In this document: piece by piece, positions 35,294 through 43,447 of the stretch | Layout of the letters: each line of letters opens with the position of its first letter | Position numbering within the stretch: the stretch's first letter is position 1 | The notes under the pieces: model-generated | What the model was told of the DNA's origin: nothing | Databases searched by the model: none | What the model saw: only the letters and a program-made list of their open reading frames with translations | NCBI GenBank assembly: GCA_017472605.1 | Contig: JAFUPV010000006.1 | Coordinates: 186,001 to 250,000 of the forward strand | Direction: 5' to 3' | DNA: 64,000 bases | DNA from: Lachnospiraceae bacterium | GTDB taxonomy: Bacteria; Bacillota; Clostridia; Lachnospirales; Lachnospiraceae | Program-made: the position numbers and the translations under genes

Positions 35294-38050
35294 CTATTCT
35301 GCGGAATCTGCGACCGGATTCTCTCCCAAAGACAAATCCGGATCATTCGCCAGAGGAGCCGGCTGCTCTGCCTGTTCTTCTGCCGCTGCAGCCGTTTCCT
35401 CTGCGAGAGGCGCAGCCGAATCTGACGGTGCCAAAGTTGTGGTCGGGTCATTCGGCACCGGAGTTGTCGTCGGATCCGTTGGAGCCGGAGTTGTCGTCGG
35501 ATCGGTCGGCACCGGTGTTGTGGGCGGATCCGTTGGAGCCGGTGTTGTGGGCGGATCGGTCGGAGCCGGTGTTGTGGGCGGATCCGTTGGCGCCGGAGTT
35601 GTTGCCGGCGGTTCTGTCTCTCTTGGACCAATGGAAACAACAATCAGAACGGAACTTCCGCGGTAAACGGGTCCCTGTCCGTCATTTGGCAGAATGAGAC
35701 GGATCGCATGTCCCGGTTCTACATAATCGCTATATTCCTGCGCAATGCTGCAATTGAGGCTTAATGCCGTCAGTTCCGCCTCCACTTCCACCGCAAGACG
35801 GCCTTCTACATTGGTGTTAATGGTCAGCGGTTCCTGTCCCTGACTGATTGTCAGTGTGATCAAAGTCCCTTCGGGAACCCATGTTCCGGCGGCAACACTC
35901 TGTTTCATTACCGTGCCGGCAGGATTCTGATCGCTGTATGCATACTGACATTCATATACCAGTTTTTTTGCATCCAGTGCTGTCTTTGCATCGCTTTCCG
36001 AATAGGACAGAACGTTTGGCACTTCACAGGTTCTCTTTCCAATGCTGATTACGATATCGACACTGGAACCTACTTTAACGGTCGTTCCGCTTCCAATGTT
36101 CTGGCTGATGATCACACCGCTTTCAACAGTATCATGGTACTGCTCGGTGACCGCGCCAAGCCAGAGACCAACGCTTTCCAGCGCAGTGATTGCCTGTTCC
36201 TTTGATTTGCCGGCAAGTTCCGGCACGGAAACTTTGGACGGACCTGTGCTGTAATAAACAACAAGCTTGTCCCCTGGAGCAAGATCCGCGTTTTTCGGCT
36301 CCAGATTGATGATTACATTCTTTCCATAAGTTTCACTTTCTGTTCCGATCCATTCAACTTCAATCTCACTATAGGAATTCAATGCATATTTTAATACACT
36401 GATGTTTCCATTAATGTATTGATCGCCTTCCAGATGGAATTTGTCACTTCCAATGCTGATTGTAATCGTTACACTGGAATCTTTTTCAATAACCGAACCG
36501 GAGTCATACTGCTGTCTGCAGATTGTTCCGGCTTTGTATTCATCGGAATATTCATATTTGCTGCTTACCTTCATCTTCAGTCCGGCTTTTTTTAAACGAG
36601 TTTCCGCTTCCTGAAGTGAGCAGCCAAGAACATCCGGTACCTCTGTCAGATTCTCTGACATGGTTTCTCCTTCGCTCGGTTCCCATACCGTTACAGTTTC
36701 TTCTTCCGTAATCTCTTCTGTAGTCTGAGGAATCTGATTCGGAAGCGTCTGTTTTACGTTAGAACCCGCCGTAAAAAAACCATTCAGCGAGATCGCGATA
36801 TACAGAACCATAATCAGAATCACGATTCCGAATACGGCTCCCACTCCTAAAATGATACGGTCAATCAGTGCGGATCCCTCTTCGCGCACTGCTTCCCTTC
36901 TTCTGTTCTGAGGACGTTCCTGTCTTTGCACCGGACGTTCTCTTCTGACCTGACCGGCCTGATTTCGCTGCGGATAACGCTCCTTTGCGGATGATGAAGA
37001 TTTCGCAGCCGCACTTTCTCTTTCCTGTCTGGAAGACGGATTGGAAAAATCAGTGCCCGCTTTCTGCTCCTCTCTGACAGGACGCGCTTTGGCGCGAGTC
37101 TGAATCGGAGTCATCTGAATGGTATCCTGTGACGCGCGCTGACCGCCCTGGCCTCTGACTGCACTGTAATCTGCTTCCTCTGCAGCATTGTCTTCTGCAC
37201 CGCCTGTAAATTTTACAAACCCTTTCTGAGGTGTAACAATTGCCTGACGAAGATCCGCGATCAGTTCTTCACAGGAAACATAACGGCGTTCCGGTCTCTT
37301 CTGCACACACTTTAAAATAATCTGTTCCAAAGCCAGCGGAATCGAAGACTCGTAATGACTTGGCGGTGTGATTGCCTCGTTCATGTGAGCAATGGCAACT
37401 GCAACCGTTGTGTCTCCGTCAAACGGAACACGGCCTGTCACCATTTCATACATGGTAATTCCAAGAGAATAGATATCGCTTCTTTCATCACAATATCCGC
37501 CTCTGGCCTGCTCCGGTGAAATATAGTGCACCGAACCGGCAGCTTTATACATGTTCGTTGTTTCATCGGTGATTGCTCTTGCGATTCCAAAATCAGCCAC
37601 CTTAATTTTTCCGTCTCTGGATATAATGATGTTCTGCGGTTTGATGTCACGGTGAACCAGATGTCTGTTATGCGCAGCAGCCAGTCCCTGAGCAACCTGA
37701 ATGGCAACACCGATGCTTTCCTTGATTCCAAGTTTGCGTTTTCGGTTGATGTATTCTTTCAGAGTAATTCCTTCCACAAGCTCCATTACAATGAAGTAGA
37801 TGGAATTCAGTTCTCCAACATCATAAACACCGACAACATTTGTGTGCGACAATCCGGCTGCAGCCTGCGCCTCCATACGGAATTTCGTTACAAACGCTTT
37901 ATCCTTGCAAAACTCTTCTTTTAAAACCTTTATTGCTACATAACGATTCAATTTGTGATCTTTTGCACGATAAACATAAGCCATTCCGCCGGAACCGATC
38001 TGCTGCAGGATTTCATATCTCTCTGCCAGAAGCATTCCTATTCGTAACAT
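35294..38050 (-). CDS. prkC: PASTA-domain Ser/Thr protein kinase (PrkC/Stk1)
   Basis: A 918-residue membrane kinase sensing wall fragments or lipid II. Cytoplasmic kinase: IGSGGMAYVY, VAIK (Lys41), HRDIKPQN (Asp135), DFG 153-155, then a Gln/Arg-rich juxtamembrane region (300-395). One membrane helix spans 397-421. Extracellular part (about 440-840) has PASTA repeats: three clear ones opening VPDVLG, VPELAG and VPNVLS, plus degenerate units. A Pro/Thr repeat tail (about 850-910) follows. AGGAG is eight bases before the ATG at 38048-38050; a GTG three codons upstream is less likely. It is paired with the phosphatase stp just upstream. Confidence 0.94.
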   Translation of the reverse strand: MLRIGMLLAERYEILQQIGSGGMAYVYRAKDHKLNRYVAIKVLKEEFCKDKAFVTKFRMEAQAAAGLSHTNVVGVYDVGELNSIYFIVMELVEGITLKEYINRKRKLGIKESIGVAIQVAQGLAAAHNRHLVHRDIKPQNIIISRDGKIKVADFGIARAITDETTNMYKAAGSVHYISPEQARGGYCDERSDIYSLGITMYEMVTGRVPFDGDTTVAVAIAHMNEAITPPSHYESSIPLALEQIILKCVQKRPERRYVSCEELIADLRQAIVTPQKGFVKFTGGAEDNAAEEADYSAVRGQGGQRASQDTIQMTPIQTRAKARPVREEQKAGTDFSNPSSRQERESAAAKSSSSAKERYPQRNQAGQVRRERPVQRQERPQNRRREAVREEGSALIDRIILGVGAVFGIVILIMVLYIAISLNGFFTAGSNVKQTLPNQIPQTTEEITEEETVTVWEPSEGETMSENLTEVPDVLGCSLQEAETRLKKAGLKMKVSSKYEYSDEYKAGTICRQQYDSGSVIEKDSSVTITISIGSDKFHLEGDQYINGNISVLKYALNSYSEIEVEWIGTESETYGKNVIINLEPKNADLAPGDKLVVYYSTGPSKVSVPELAGKSKEQAITALESVGLWLGAVTEQYHDTVESGVIISQNIGSGTTVKVGSSVDIVISIGKRTCEVPNVLSYSESDAKTALDAKKLVYECQYAYSDQNPAGTVMKQSVAAGTWVPEGTLITLTISQGQEPLTINTNVEGRLAVEVEAELTALSLNCSIAQEYSDYVEPGHAIRLILPNDGQGPVYRGSSVLIVVSIGPRETEPPATTPAPTDPPTTPAPTDPPTTPAPTDPPTTPVPTDPTTTPAPTDPTTTPVPNDPTTTLAPSDSAAPLAEETAAAAEEQAEQPAPLANDPDLSLGENPVADSAE
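35417..35605 (-). repeat. 27-bp tandem repeat, seven units, in prkC
   Basis: Seven contiguous 27-base units encode the nonapeptide PTTPAPTDP and variants (TTTPVPNDP, TTTLAPSDS at the end). The units nearest the PASTA region are most alike and the distal ones diverge. Unit edges fall at 35579-35605, 35552-35578 and so on. It codes a flexible Pro/Thr-rich extracellular tail; copy number could change by slippage without breaking the frame. Confidence 0.9.
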
Positions 38051-38061
38051 GGTCTTCACTC

Positions 38062-38784
38062 CTACTCTATCAGTGTCAGAACAACCGATATGTTGTCCTG
38101 TCCACCATTTTTATTTGCCAGCTCAATCAGGCTGTCAGCTTTCTCATCCAATGTTTTTGTACTGCTCAGAATGTTATGTATTGACGCATCGTCCACCATA
38201 TTGGTCAGACCATCCGAACAAAGCAAAACGATATCACCTGTCTGGAGCTGTTCTTCATAGATATCAGCCACAACAAAATCATTGCCGCCGATGGCTCTCG
38301 TTATGATATGCTTTTTGTTTTTGTATTCTTCCGAGTCTCTGGTCATTACACCTTTCCGGTACATCTCCTCCACATATGAATGATCCCTTGTCACCTGCCT
38401 GATCGCTTCGTTATCGATGTAGAGTCTGCTGTCACCGATCTGGAAGGCATAAAGCGTATGCTGATCTATATAGGCAAGAGTCAGGGTTGTCCCCATTCCC
38501 TTGTATTCTTCATAATCTGTGGATTTTTCGTAGACCATACGATTTACCCTTCGTATGGCATCATTTACAATCAGCAGCCGATTGTCATAAATCGACTCGC
38601 TGACACATTCCTTAATCTTCTCAATTGAATACCTGGATGCAAAGTCACCGGCTTTATGACCGCCCATGCCGTCTGCAACAATCAGTAAATTGGGAAGCTT
38701 GCCGATCGGCATGCTGATGGCAAAGACAGAATCCTGGTTCTGTGACCGCTGCATTCCGACGTCACTTCTGTAACTAACTATCAA
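38062..38784 (-). CDS. stp: PP2C-family protein phosphatase Stp
   Basis: A 240-residue Mn/Mg-dependent phosphatase reversing PrkC phosphorylation. Motifs are VGMQRSQNQDSVF, ADGMGGHKAGDFAS, GDSRLYIDNE, LLCSDGLTNMV and the C-terminal GGQDNISVVL with metal-binding Asp. The frame has no ATG in a sensible position. AAGGAG lies eight bases before a TTG at 38782-38784, giving (M)IVSYRSDVGM, and this is the chosen start. It follows rlmN by five bases. Confidence 0.92.
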   Translation of the reverse strand: MIVSYRSDVGMQRSQNQDSVFAISMPIGKLPNLLIVADGMGGHKAGDFASRYSIEKIKECVSESIYDNRLLIVNDAIRRVNRMVYEKSTDYEEYKGMGTTLTLAYIDQHTLYAFQIGDSRLYIDNEAIRQVTRDHSYVEEMYRKGVMTRDSEEYKNKKHIITRAIGGNDFVVADIYEEQLQTGDIVLLCSDGLTNMVDDASIHNILSSTKTLDEKADSLIELANKNGGQDNISVVLTLIE

Positions 38785-38789
38785 TGGTA

Positions 38790-39836
38790 TCACTCCTTCT
38801 CGTTCAGCCTGTCGATGTAACTTTTTCTCAGCTGACCGCATGCGCCGTCAATATCACGGCCCATTTCCCTTCTAATAGTAACATTTATTCCATATTTTTC
38901 AAGTGAAATCTTAAATTTTTCGATATTTGTCCGGTCAGATCGTGTAAACTGCCGTTCTTTGATCGGATTAACCGGAATCAGATTCACGTGACATGGGAAG
39001 TTTCTGAGAAGATTTCCCAGCTCCCTTGCTTCTTTTTCATTATCGTTTACACCGGCAACAAGACTGTATTCAAAGGTCATCCGTCTTCCCGTGATTTCGG
39101 AGTATTCCCTGCATGCTGCAAGAACGTCAGTGAGCCGATAGGCATTGGCGATGGGCATCAGTGTCTTTCGCACCTCATCGTTTGGCGCATGGAGTGACAG
39201 CGCCAGTGTAACCTGCGGCTTCCTTCTCGCAAAATCCCGGATCTGCGGTACAAGACCGCAGGTAGACACGGTCAGATTTCGCTGACCGATGTTCAGTCCG
39301 TTTTCATCGGAAATCAGATCCAGGAAGCGAAGAACAGAATCATAGTTGTCAAATGGTTCTCCGGAGCCCATGATTACCACATGAGAAACACGTTCTCCGA
39401 GGTCCTGCTGGATCCGGTAAATCTGATCCAGCATTTCACCGGCAGTCAGATTTCTCGCCAGGCCGTCCAGAGTGGATGCACAGAACTTACATCCCATCCG
39501 GCAGCCAACCTGAGAGGAAATGCAGACGGAATTGCCAAACTTATATTTCATCAGCACACTTTCAATCACATGACCGTCATGAAGAGCGAACAGATATTTT
39601 CGTGTTCCGTCTATCTGAGAAATTCTGACATCTGCCTGTTTTAATGCAGTCAGATGGGCATTTTCTTCCAGTTTTTTTCGAAAAGAAGCCGGCAGATTGC
39701 TCATCTGATCAAAACTGACTGCCAGTTTCTGATGCATCCACTGATACAGCTGCTTCGCCCGAAACGACTTTTCACCCAGAGAAACGACAAATTCTGTCAG
39801 CTCTGTCAATGTCATTGATTTAATGTCTGTCTTCAA
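38790..39836 (-). CDS. rlmN: 23S rRNA (A2503-C2)/tRNA (A37-C2) methyltransferase RlmN
   Basis: A 348-residue radical-SAM enzyme with CRMGCKFC as the cluster motif, SGEPFDNYD, and a C-terminal GACGQLR carrying the methyl-carrying Cys. The N-terminal DIKSMTLTELTEFVVSLGEKSFRA is typical of clostridial RlmN. The start is judged to be TTG at 39834-39836 because GGGAGG lies five bases upstream. The in-frame ATG at 39815 would have no ribosome site and would drop the conserved KTDIKS. It overlaps the rsmB end by 17 bases. Confidence 0.94.
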   Translation of the reverse strand: MKTDIKSMTLTELTEFVVSLGEKSFRAKQLYQWMHQKLAVSFDQMSNLPASFRKKLEENAHLTALKQADVRISQIDGTRKYLFALHDGHVIESVLMKYKFGNSVCISSQVGCRMGCKFCASTLDGLARNLTAGEMLDQIYRIQQDLGERVSHVVIMGSGEPFDNYDSVLRFLDLISDENGLNIGQRNLTVSTCGLVPQIRDFARRKPQVTLALSLHAPNDEVRKTLMPIANAYRLTDVLAACREYSEITGRRMTFEYSLVAGVNDNEKEARELGNLLRNFPCHVNLIPVNPIKERQFTRSDRTNIEKFKISLEKYGINVTIRREMGRDIDGACGQLRKSYIDRLNEKE

Positions 39837-41178
39837 GATTGCCTCCCGTTGTTTTTCGTAATCTGGCGATGAAAAATCCATCGCATGTATTCTGTCCGGG
39901 GAGAAGCTGCAGCATTCCGCATGCAGGATCTGCACCTTCCACCGGCTTGTGAAGAAATGGTTCCAGCGATTCTGTTTCCCAGCCGCCCTGATCAAGAAGC
40001 CACTGCACATTTCCCTGATTTTCATCCGGATTAATCGTGCAGGTGCTGTAAACAAGGACACCGCCAGGACGCACTGCCTTTGCCGCCTGAGTCAGAATCT
40101 CTCTCTGCAGGCAGACAAGTTCCTTCAGTTCCGTTTCCGTGACACGGTATTTGATATCCGGTTTTCTTCCGATCACACCAAGACCGGAACAGGGGACATC
40201 GGCAAGCACATAATCATAACGTTCTGCGTCATCCTCCCTGGGGATCCTCGCATCCCAGATTTCTGCCGTCATGTTGGATAGTCCGCAGCGAAGACGGTTT
40301 TCTTCCATTCGAGGCAGTTTTTCCAGGGACAGATCGCGGCAGATCACCCGGCCGGTCTGAGCCATTGCTTCAGCCATGTGAACGCTTTTGCCGCCGGGCG
40401 CGCCGCAGATGTCAAGGCAGCAGCTGTCCTTTGCGGGGCTGACACACTGAGCAGCAAGGGAGGAACTGATGTCCTGAATCTGGATCCATCCTCTGCAGAA
40501 GGCTTCCAGTCCGTCAACTTTCTCCACACCATCCAGCCGATAACAGTGATCGGCGTATGGTGCTTCCGATACAGAAATGCCCTGTTCCTCCAGGGAAGAA
40601 CGGATCGTTTCCTCCGGCACCTGATTCACATGAAAATGGGCATACAGATGGCGTCCATTTTCATTTTGAAATGCCTCCAGCATTGCCGTCACCTGATCGT
40701 CGGGATACCACTGATGAAACAGGGACAGCAGAGACGAAGGCATGGAATAGTACAATTCCTGCGAACCGGAACAGTCATAGCTGACTGCAATTGCGGCAAG
40801 TGCCCGGCAAACGCCGTTTACAAATTTGGAAAGGCCTCGAAAACCACGCATTCCGGCAAGCTTAACCGCCTCATTGCATGCAGCGTGGGCAGGAACCTTC
40901 ATATATCGCATCTGATAGGCGGTCATCCGCAGAATCGTCCGGATAACCGGTTTCATTTTGCTCACCTTCACGGATGAGACCTGATTGATCATGGCATCCA
41001 GCTCCAGAAGATGCTCGATACAGCCTTTTGCGGCACGGTCGATGAAGCCGCGGCTCTGTTTTGGCAGATAGCTGTATTTATCCAGTGCCTGACGGATTAC
41101 CAGATGGCTGTATTGTTTTTTTTCCAGCACCTCGATCAGAATATCAAGCACAATTGCTCTTTCGTTTTCAGTCGTCAC
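39820..41178 (-). CDS. rsmB: 16S rRNA (cytosine967-C5)-methyltransferase RsmB
   Basis: A 452-residue enzyme with an N-terminal NusB-like RNA-binding domain (about 1-140) and a SAM methyltransferase domain. The latter shows LDICGAPGGKSVHMAE, DVPCSGLGVIGRKPDIKYR and YSTCTINPDEN, with the two conserved Cys. It begins with GTG at 41176-41178, preceded by GAGGAAGAAGAC, inside the end of the zinc peptidase gene (11-base overlap). Confidence 0.94.
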   Translation of the reverse strand: MTTENERAIVLDILIEVLEKKQYSHLVIRQALDKYSYLPKQSRGFIDRAAKGCIEHLLELDAMINQVSSVKVSKMKPVIRTILRMTAYQMRYMKVPAHAACNEAVKLAGMRGFRGLSKFVNGVCRALAAIAVSYDCSGSQELYYSMPSSLLSLFHQWYPDDQVTAMLEAFQNENGRHLYAHFHVNQVPEETIRSSLEEQGISVSEAPYADHCYRLDGVEKVDGLEAFCRGWIQIQDISSSLAAQCVSPAKDSCCLDICGAPGGKSVHMAEAMAQTGRVICRDLSLEKLPRMEENRLRCGLSNMTAEIWDARIPREDDAERYDYVLADVPCSGLGVIGRKPDIKYRVTETELKELVCLQREILTQAAKAVRPGGVLVYSTCTINPDENQGNVQWLLDQGGWETESLEPFLHKPVEGADPACGMLQLLPGQNTCDGFFIARLRKTTGGNLEDRH

Positions 41179-41875
41179 GTCTTCTTCCTCCGATCAGAAT
41201 CAGTAAACGCAGAAGCTGAAGTACCGATGAGGCCAGCGAGGCAACATAGGTCAGCGCTGCTGCGCGAAGCACCTTCTTCGCTCCGGATTGTTCCCGGCCT
41301 CCGACGATACCAAGATCGGCGAGCACAGAAACCGCTCTTGAAGATGCGTTCAGTTCAACCGGCAGAGTAACCAGCTGGAACAGAACAACAAGGCCAAACA
41401 GGAGCAGTCCGGCTGTCAGAAGCAGATTGCTGGCGCTTCCGCCGATCAGGAGACCAATTAAAATCAGCGGCCAGGACAGCCTGGAACCGATATTGACAAC
41501 CGGAACAATGGCACTTCGAAAACGAAGCGGCTGATAGCCTTTTGCATGCTGGATTGCATGTCCGCACTCATGGGCTGCGACGCTGACAGCCGCCACGGAA
41601 CTTACTCCGTAGACGGAATCCGACAGCTTCAATACTTTGGCCGACGGATTGTAGTAATCCGTCAGGTTTCCGCTGACACGCTCAATGCTGACATCATAAA
41701 TTCCCTGTGAATGAAGAATCCGCTCAGCAGCCTGTGCACCTGTGATCTGTCTCGACAGACTGACACGGGAATACCGCGAAAAGGTTGACTGAACATAGGA
41801 AGAAGCCGCTATCGTCAGCAATGCTCCGATCAGAACAAGAATATAAGTCGGATCATAATATGAGTAATATGGCAT
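41168..41875 (-). CDS. YugP-type membrane zinc metallopeptidase
   Basis: A 235-residue membrane protein of the Zn_peptidase_2 (YugP) family. An N-terminal membrane segment (YILVLIGALLTIAASSYV) precedes the catalytic AAHECGHAIQHAKGY (HExxH), then two more hydrophobic stretches and a LPVELNASSRA segment supplying a likely third ligand (Glu). Substrates are unknown. It regularly sits between fmt and rsmB in Clostridia, suggesting an envelope or membrane-protein quality role, but that is inference. Confidence 0.88.
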   Translation of the reverse strand: MPYYSYYDPTYILVLIGALLTIAASSYVQSTFSRYSRVSLSRQITGAQAAERILHSQGIYDVSIERVSGNLTDYYNPSAKVLKLSDSVYGVSSVAAVSVAAHECGHAIQHAKGYQPLRFRSAIVPVVNIGSRLSWPLILIGLLIGGSASNLLLTAGLLLFGLVVLFQLVTLPVELNASSRAVSVLADLGIVGGREQSGAKKVLRAAALTYVASLASSVLQLLRLLILIGGRRRDD

Positions 41876-41899
41876 TTTATCATTCCTTTCAATCGGCTG

Positions 41900-42826
41900 T
41901 TATTCGAACCGGTCATGAAGTTTCACTTCATAGCCGCGCAGAAATGCATCAATCTCCATCCGCTTTTTGCCCTCCGGCTGAATGATGCGGATAGAAAGAG
42001 CCTGTTCTCCTGTTTTAACAACAAGTTTTGTTTTGTCGGCAGCAATGACTTCACCAGGCTGTCCCTCGTCCGCTTCCACCACATCAGCGGACCAGATCTT
42101 CACTGTCTTTCCATTAAGACTGGTATAGGCACTTGGCCAGGAATTTAAACCGCGGATCAGACGTTCCAGCGCGACAGCCGGTTTTGTCCAGTCGATTTTT
42201 CCCATCTGTTTGGTCAGCATGCCTACGTGGCTGCTCTGGGATTCATCCTGCGGGATCCGTGCAACCGTTCCCTGCTCCAGACCGTCAATCGTTTCAAGAA
42301 GCAGTGGACCGCCGATGGCTGCCAGTTTATCATGAAGACTGTCTCCCGTCTCATCTTCTGCCAGTTCCACACTACGCTTCAGCAGCATGTCACCGGTGTC
42401 TATTCCGCGTGCCATCATCATCGTCGTCACGCCGCTTTCTTTTTCTCCGTTGATAACTGCCCACTGAATCGGTGCAGCTCCCCGGTATTTGGGAAGCAGA
42501 GAAGCATGAACATTGACGCATCCGAATTTCGGCATTTCAAGAATGCTTTTTGGCAGGATCTGTCCGAAAGCAACAACGGCAATCAGATCCGGCTTATAGG
42601 AACGAAGCTGTTCAACAACTTCCGGTACTCTCACCTTCTGCGGCTGAAGCACGGGAATTCCGTTTGCCAGCGCCGTTTCCTTCACCGGCGTAAACTGCAT
42701 GGCTTTACCGCGTCCTTTTGGTTTATCCGGCTGAGTCACAACAGCAACCACCTCGTGCCGGCTGTCGATCAGCGCTTCCAGCACCGGTACGGAAAACTCC
42801 GGGGTTCCCATAAAAATTATTCGCAT
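41900..42826 (-). CDS. fmt: Methionyl-tRNA formyltransferase
   Basis: A 308-residue enzyme that formylates initiator Met-tRNA using 10-formyl-THF, the product of Fhs encoded about 6 kb away. Start MRIIFMGTPEFSVPVLEAL; catalytic core NVHASLLPKYRGAAPIQWAVINGE and the MMARGIDTGDMLL loop; C-terminal tRNA-binding domain present. GAGGAATAATCC precedes the ATG. It lies four bases after def, whose product later removes the formyl group. Confidence 0.96.
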   Translation of the reverse strand: MRIIFMGTPEFSVPVLEALIDSRHEVVAVVTQPDKPKGRGKAMQFTPVKETALANGIPVLQPQKVRVPEVVEQLRSYKPDLIAVVAFGQILPKSILEMPKFGCVNVHASLLPKYRGAAPIQWAVINGEKESGVTTMMMARGIDTGDMLLKRSVELAEDETGDSLHDKLAAIGGPLLLETIDGLEQGTVARIPQDESQSSHVGMLTKQMGKIDWTKPAVALERLIRGLNSWPSAYTSLNGKTVKIWSADVVEADEGQPGEVIAADKTKLVVKTGEQALSIRIIQPEGKKRMEIDAFLRGYEVKLHDRFE

Positions 42827-42829
42827 GGA

Positions 42830-43342
42830 TTATTCCTCCTGATCTTCAAAGGGATCGACATTTTCATAGTCTTCATCCGTGATCTCTTCGTTATTCACAA
42901 GTCCTTTCGGTGCCTTGTCACGGTAAAGAATTCCGTCCAGATGGTCGCATTCATGGCAGATCGCCCGGGCAAGCAGTTCCTCACCTTCCAGAATAAATTC
43001 CTCGCCGTTTTCATCCAGCGCCTTTACTTTCACATAATTTGGTCTTGTAACAATTCCGCTTTTTCCGGGAATGCTCAGACAGCCTTCATAGCCGGTCTGT
43101 TCACCGGAGGTTTCAAGAATCTCCGGATTGATCAGCGCATATGGTGTTCCGTCCGTGTCAATGACTACAATGCGCTTTAAAACGCCGATCTGAGGCGCTG
43201 CAAGTCCGACACCATTTTCTTCGTACATGGTATCAAACATATCACGGATCAGCAGTTTCGTCCGCAGATTCACTGATTTTACTTCTTTGCACACTTTTCT
43301 GAGACAATCGTCTCCTTCTACTCGAACATTTCTGATTCCCAT
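42830..43342 (-). CDS. def: Peptide deformylase
   Basis: A 170-residue Fe/Zn hydrolase removing N-formyl from nascent proteins. The three motifs are all intact: GVGLAAPQIG, EGCLSIPG and HECDHLDGIL (HExxH). The C-terminal tail is acidic. Two ATGs are possible; GGAGGA directly before the ATG at 43340-43342 supports MGIRNVRVEG. A stretch of about 105 bases separates it from priA, with no terminator seen. Confidence 0.96.
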   Translation of the reverse strand: MGIRNVRVEGDDCLRKVCKEVKSVNLRTKLLIRDMFDTMYEENGVGLAAPQIGVLKRIVVIDTDGTPYALINPEILETSGEQTGYEGCLSIPGKSGIVTRPNYVKVKALDENGEEFILEGEELLARAICHECDHLDGILYRDKAPKGLVNNEEITDEDYENVDPFEDQEE

Positions 43343-43447
43343 TTTATCCTCCATCTGTAATCCCGTTTCTGCCGTTCCGTTGTCTTCTTGATCGCATCAC
43401 GCCGGACGTTCCTGTTTCCGGTTATCCGGCTGCTGACTTTTTCATTC

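Noticed and set aside
35272-35643. N-terminal extension of rsgA into the prkC repeat
   Set aside because: The Arg/Gln-rich translation is the repeat region read in another frame; the real start has CAGGAGA and begins the conserved OB fold.
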